Below, one piece after another: positions 62,199 through 64,000 of a DNA stretch of 64,000 bases; the stretch's first letter is position 1; every line of letters starts with the position of its first letter. The DNA is from an uncultured Bryobacterales bacterium. Lineage in GTDB: Bacteria > Acidobacteriota > Terriglobia > Bryobacterales > UBA6623. The notes under the pieces were generated by a model. That model was not told where the DNA came from, did not search any database, and was given only the letters and a program-made list of their open reading frames with translations. Position numbers and translations under genes: made by a program. The DNA lies in the NCBI GenBank assembly GCA_958295955.1, contig OY282420.1:276236-340235 (forward strand), written 5' to 3'.

Positions 62199-63991
62199 CC
62201 GCAAGAATTTTTTTCAAGCTGACGCTGCTGGCGATTCTTCCGCTCGCCGCGGCCGCGTTCGCGGTGCAGTTTCTGGTCGCGCGCATCACGACCGCCAACC
62301 TGGAAGCGAATCTGGAGCAAAGTCTCAGAGAAAAAGCCAGCCTTGCCGAAGCCGCGCTGGCCGGGTTGGCGCCGGCGGAGTATCAATCCGCGAGTAAAGA
62401 CATCGCTGCGCGCTCGCAGGCCCGCGTCACGGTCATCGACCCGGCAGGAGTTGTCCTGGCCGATTCCGAAGCGGACCCGGCCGTAATGGAGAATCATGCG
62501 GGGAGGCCGGAATTTGCACGGGCGCTGCAAGGAGAGCCGGCGGTCAGCCGCCGTTTCAGCACCACGGTCGGCATCGATTTTTTGTACGTGGCCGTACCTA
62601 TGGAAGACGGCCGAGCGGTTCGCCTGGCGCTGCCCTTGTCGGCGATAGCGGCAATCGTCACCGAGAACCGATCGCGCATCACCGAGGTGACTCTTTATGT
62701 CGTGCTGCCGTTGATCTTGTTGACGGCGCTGTTCGCCCGCCGCATCTCCGGGCAACTTTCGAATATCGTCGCTTTCTCGAACGAATTGGCAAAGGGAAAC
62801 TTCGATGCGCACATGGCCCAGCCTACCCGCGGCAATCTCGCGGAGTTGGACAGACTGGGCATGAGCCTGCAAACGACCGCGGGCAAGCTGCGCTCAATGT
62901 TCAATCAACTGCAAGACGAACGCTCGCGCTTCGCGGCGGCCGTAAACGGGATCGGCGAGGGCATTCTCGTAGTCGACCGCAAGCGTCGCATCGTCTTGTT
63001 CAATCCTTCCATCGAGCAGATGTTTCCCGACGAGAACCTGGCCCCGAATGCGCCGCTCGACGAGTGGTCGAATCGGGAGCTCCCCCGCCTTTTCGAGCAA
63101 TCCATCGAGAACGGCAGACCGACGGCGATCGAACTCACCATCAAAGAGCCGACCGAGCGTTCCTGGCGCGTCTCCTGCGCGCCGATTACCAACCGCAAAG
63201 GCAAAGTGCAGGCAGTCGCCGCCGTATTTCACGACGTGACGGAGTTGGAGCGCATCGATCGCATGCGCCGGGACTTCGTGATTAACGTGTCGCACGAGTT
63301 GCGCACGCCGCTCTCGGTAATCAGCGGCTATGCCGAGACTCTGCTCGACGGCGCGCTGGACGATCCTGACAACAATCGCCGATTCGTAAAAATTCTGCTG
63401 CAGAACTCGCAGCGCCTGACCCAGCTCACAGCGGACCTGATGGCGCTTTCACAGATCGAGGGCAAGACCCGCGAATTCGAGCTCGCCGGCCACGCGGCCG
63501 CGGAACTTTTGCAGCAGGCGGCCGACGGCTTCCGCCCGCTGACGGAGCAGAAGTCGATCGCTCTCGAAGTCGCGCCCCTGAACGCCAACGTCAGCCTCAA
63601 GTGCGATGCCGGCGCGATTCACCAGATATTCGCCAACCTGTTGGACAACGCCGTCAAGCACACGCCGGCCGGCGGCAGGATTACGGTCGGCATCCGCGAG
63701 CGGGAGACGAAAATCGAGTTCTACGTGCGCGATACCGGGATCGGCATCCCCGCGGAACACATCCCCCGGCTGTTCGAGCGCTTTTACCGCGTTGACAAGG
63801 CGCGTTCGCGGGCGCTCGGCGGAACGGGGCTGGGGCTGGCCATCGTCAAGCACCTGGTGTTGGCGCATCACGGCTCGGTATGGGTCGAGAGCGAGCCCGG
63901 CGCGGGATCGACTTTCTGGTTTTCCCTGCCCTGCGAGCCGCAGCTTGCGGCGGCGGACGGCCCCGATTCACGCCAAGCGGCGCTCTTCTGA
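62195..63991 (+). CDS. PhoR-like sensor histidine kinase
   Basis: This 598-aa protein has a first membrane span (about 6-28), a periplasmic sensor region (about 30-165) and a second span (about 170-190, LYVVLPLILLTALFA). HAMP (about 190-245), PAS (about 255-345, VNGIGEGILVVDRKRRIVLF), HisKA with His367 in INVSHELRTPLSVISGYAET, and the HATPase domain follow (FANLLDNAVKHTPAGGRITV; DTGIGIPAEHIPRLFERFYR; GGTGLGLAIVKHLV). This matches PhoR-type kinases with a large outer domain. It overlaps the regulator gene by 4 bp and ends 9 bp before the window edge. Confidence 0.95.
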   Translation: MTARIFFKLTLLAILPLAAAAFAVQFLVARITTANLEANLEQSLREKASLAEAALAGLAPAEYQSASKDIAARSQARVTVIDPAGVVLADSEADPAVMENHAGRPEFARALQGEPAVSRRFSTTVGIDFLYVAVPMEDGRAVRLALPLSAIAAIVTENRSRITEVTLYVVLPLILLTALFARRISGQLSNIVAFSNELAKGNFDAHMAQPTRGNLAELDRLGMSLQTTAGKLRSMFNQLQDERSRFAAAVNGIGEGILVVDRKRRIVLFNPSIEQMFPDENLAPNAPLDEWSNRELPRLFEQSIENGRPTAIELTIKEPTERSWRVSCAPITNRKGKVQAVAAVFHDVTELERIDRMRRDFVINVSHELRTPLSVISGYAETLLDGALDDPDNNRRFVKILLQNSQRLTQLTADLMALSQIEGKTREFELAGHAAAELLQQAADGFRPLTEQKSIALEVAPLNANVSLKCDAGAIHQIFANLLDNAVKHTPAGGRITVGIRERETKIEFYVRDTGIGIPAEHIPRLFERFYRVDKARSRALGGTGLGLAIVKHLVLAHHGSVWVESEPGAGSTFWFSLPCEPQLAAADGPDSRQAALF

Positions 63992-64000
63992 GTTACCCTA

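Overview
The window is high-GC bacterial DNA, almost fully coded, with short spacers and many 4-bp start/stop overlaps. The gene content points to Acidobacteriota, probably a Bryobacterales/Solibacter-like lineage. The signs are a 1150-residue TonB-dependent receptor with an N-terminal carboxypeptidase-regulatory-like domain, two secreted CRTAC1 (FG-GAP/UnbV-ASPIC) proteins, many secreted TPR and PQQ-propeller proteins, and Tat/lipoprotein-tagged sulfatase, amidohydrolase, ThuA and DUF1080 proteins. This placement is inferred from family content; there is no rRNA in the window.

Layout. 1-1.7 kb: end of a MoxR-type operon (DUF58 and a BatD-like membrane protein). 1.8-2.7 kb: a small coiled-coil membrane protein and a DUF4864 protein. 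2.7-15 kb: a block of exported proteins around the TonB receptor. A structured leader RNA precedes the receptor, and four genes (TPR, PQQ propeller, TPR, CRTAC1) follow it with overlapping or near-overlapping ends. 15.1-15.5 kb: RNase P RNA (rnpB), then a Dabb-fold protein, an exported His-containing protein, a HpnA-like epimerase, a 72-aa protein and a lipid kinase. 19.3 kb: a collapsed CoA-transferase pseudogene. 19.57-24.58 kb: five tandem genes for exported double-Cache proteins. Their first ~55 residues and C-terminal halves are nearly constant, while the core of the first Cache domain varies, and four of the five have a -10 box exactly 6 nt before the start codon.

24.6-27.2 kb: a LuxE-like adenylating enzyme and an aldehyde dehydrogenase, together a plausible carboxylate reductase. 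27.4-33.9 kb: SAM hydrolase family protein, an ECF sigma/membrane protein/DUF4252 operon, YqiA-like esterase, MATE transporter, PhoD phosphatase and a small exported protein. 34-39.9 kb: a DUF885 lipoprotein, then rpmI-rplT-pheS-pheT without infC; PheT is a short form. 39.9-49.8 kb: GT39-like membrane glycosyltransferase, exported D-2-hydroxyacid dehydrogenase, ThuA, an unknown exported protein, amidohydrolase, sugar isomerase-like protein, sulfatase and a beta-sandwich exported protein. 49.8-57.4 kb: thiI, FAH family hydrolase, DUF1080, then an operon of UbiD, membrane fusion protein, ABC ATPase and HpnI-type glycosyltransferase, and a GNAT enzyme. 57.6-58.6 kb: an orphan adenine methyltransferase in visibly more AT-rich DNA. 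58.6-64 kb: DUF2461, infC (apparently with an AUU start), HU, an SDR, and a PhoB/PhoR-like two-component pair at the right edge.

The most interesting items are the Cache array with its modular variation and leaderless promoters, the multi-hairpin leader of the TonB receptor, the AUU start of infC, and the carboxylate reductase pair. No tRNA, CRISPR array or intact insertion sequence was seen.
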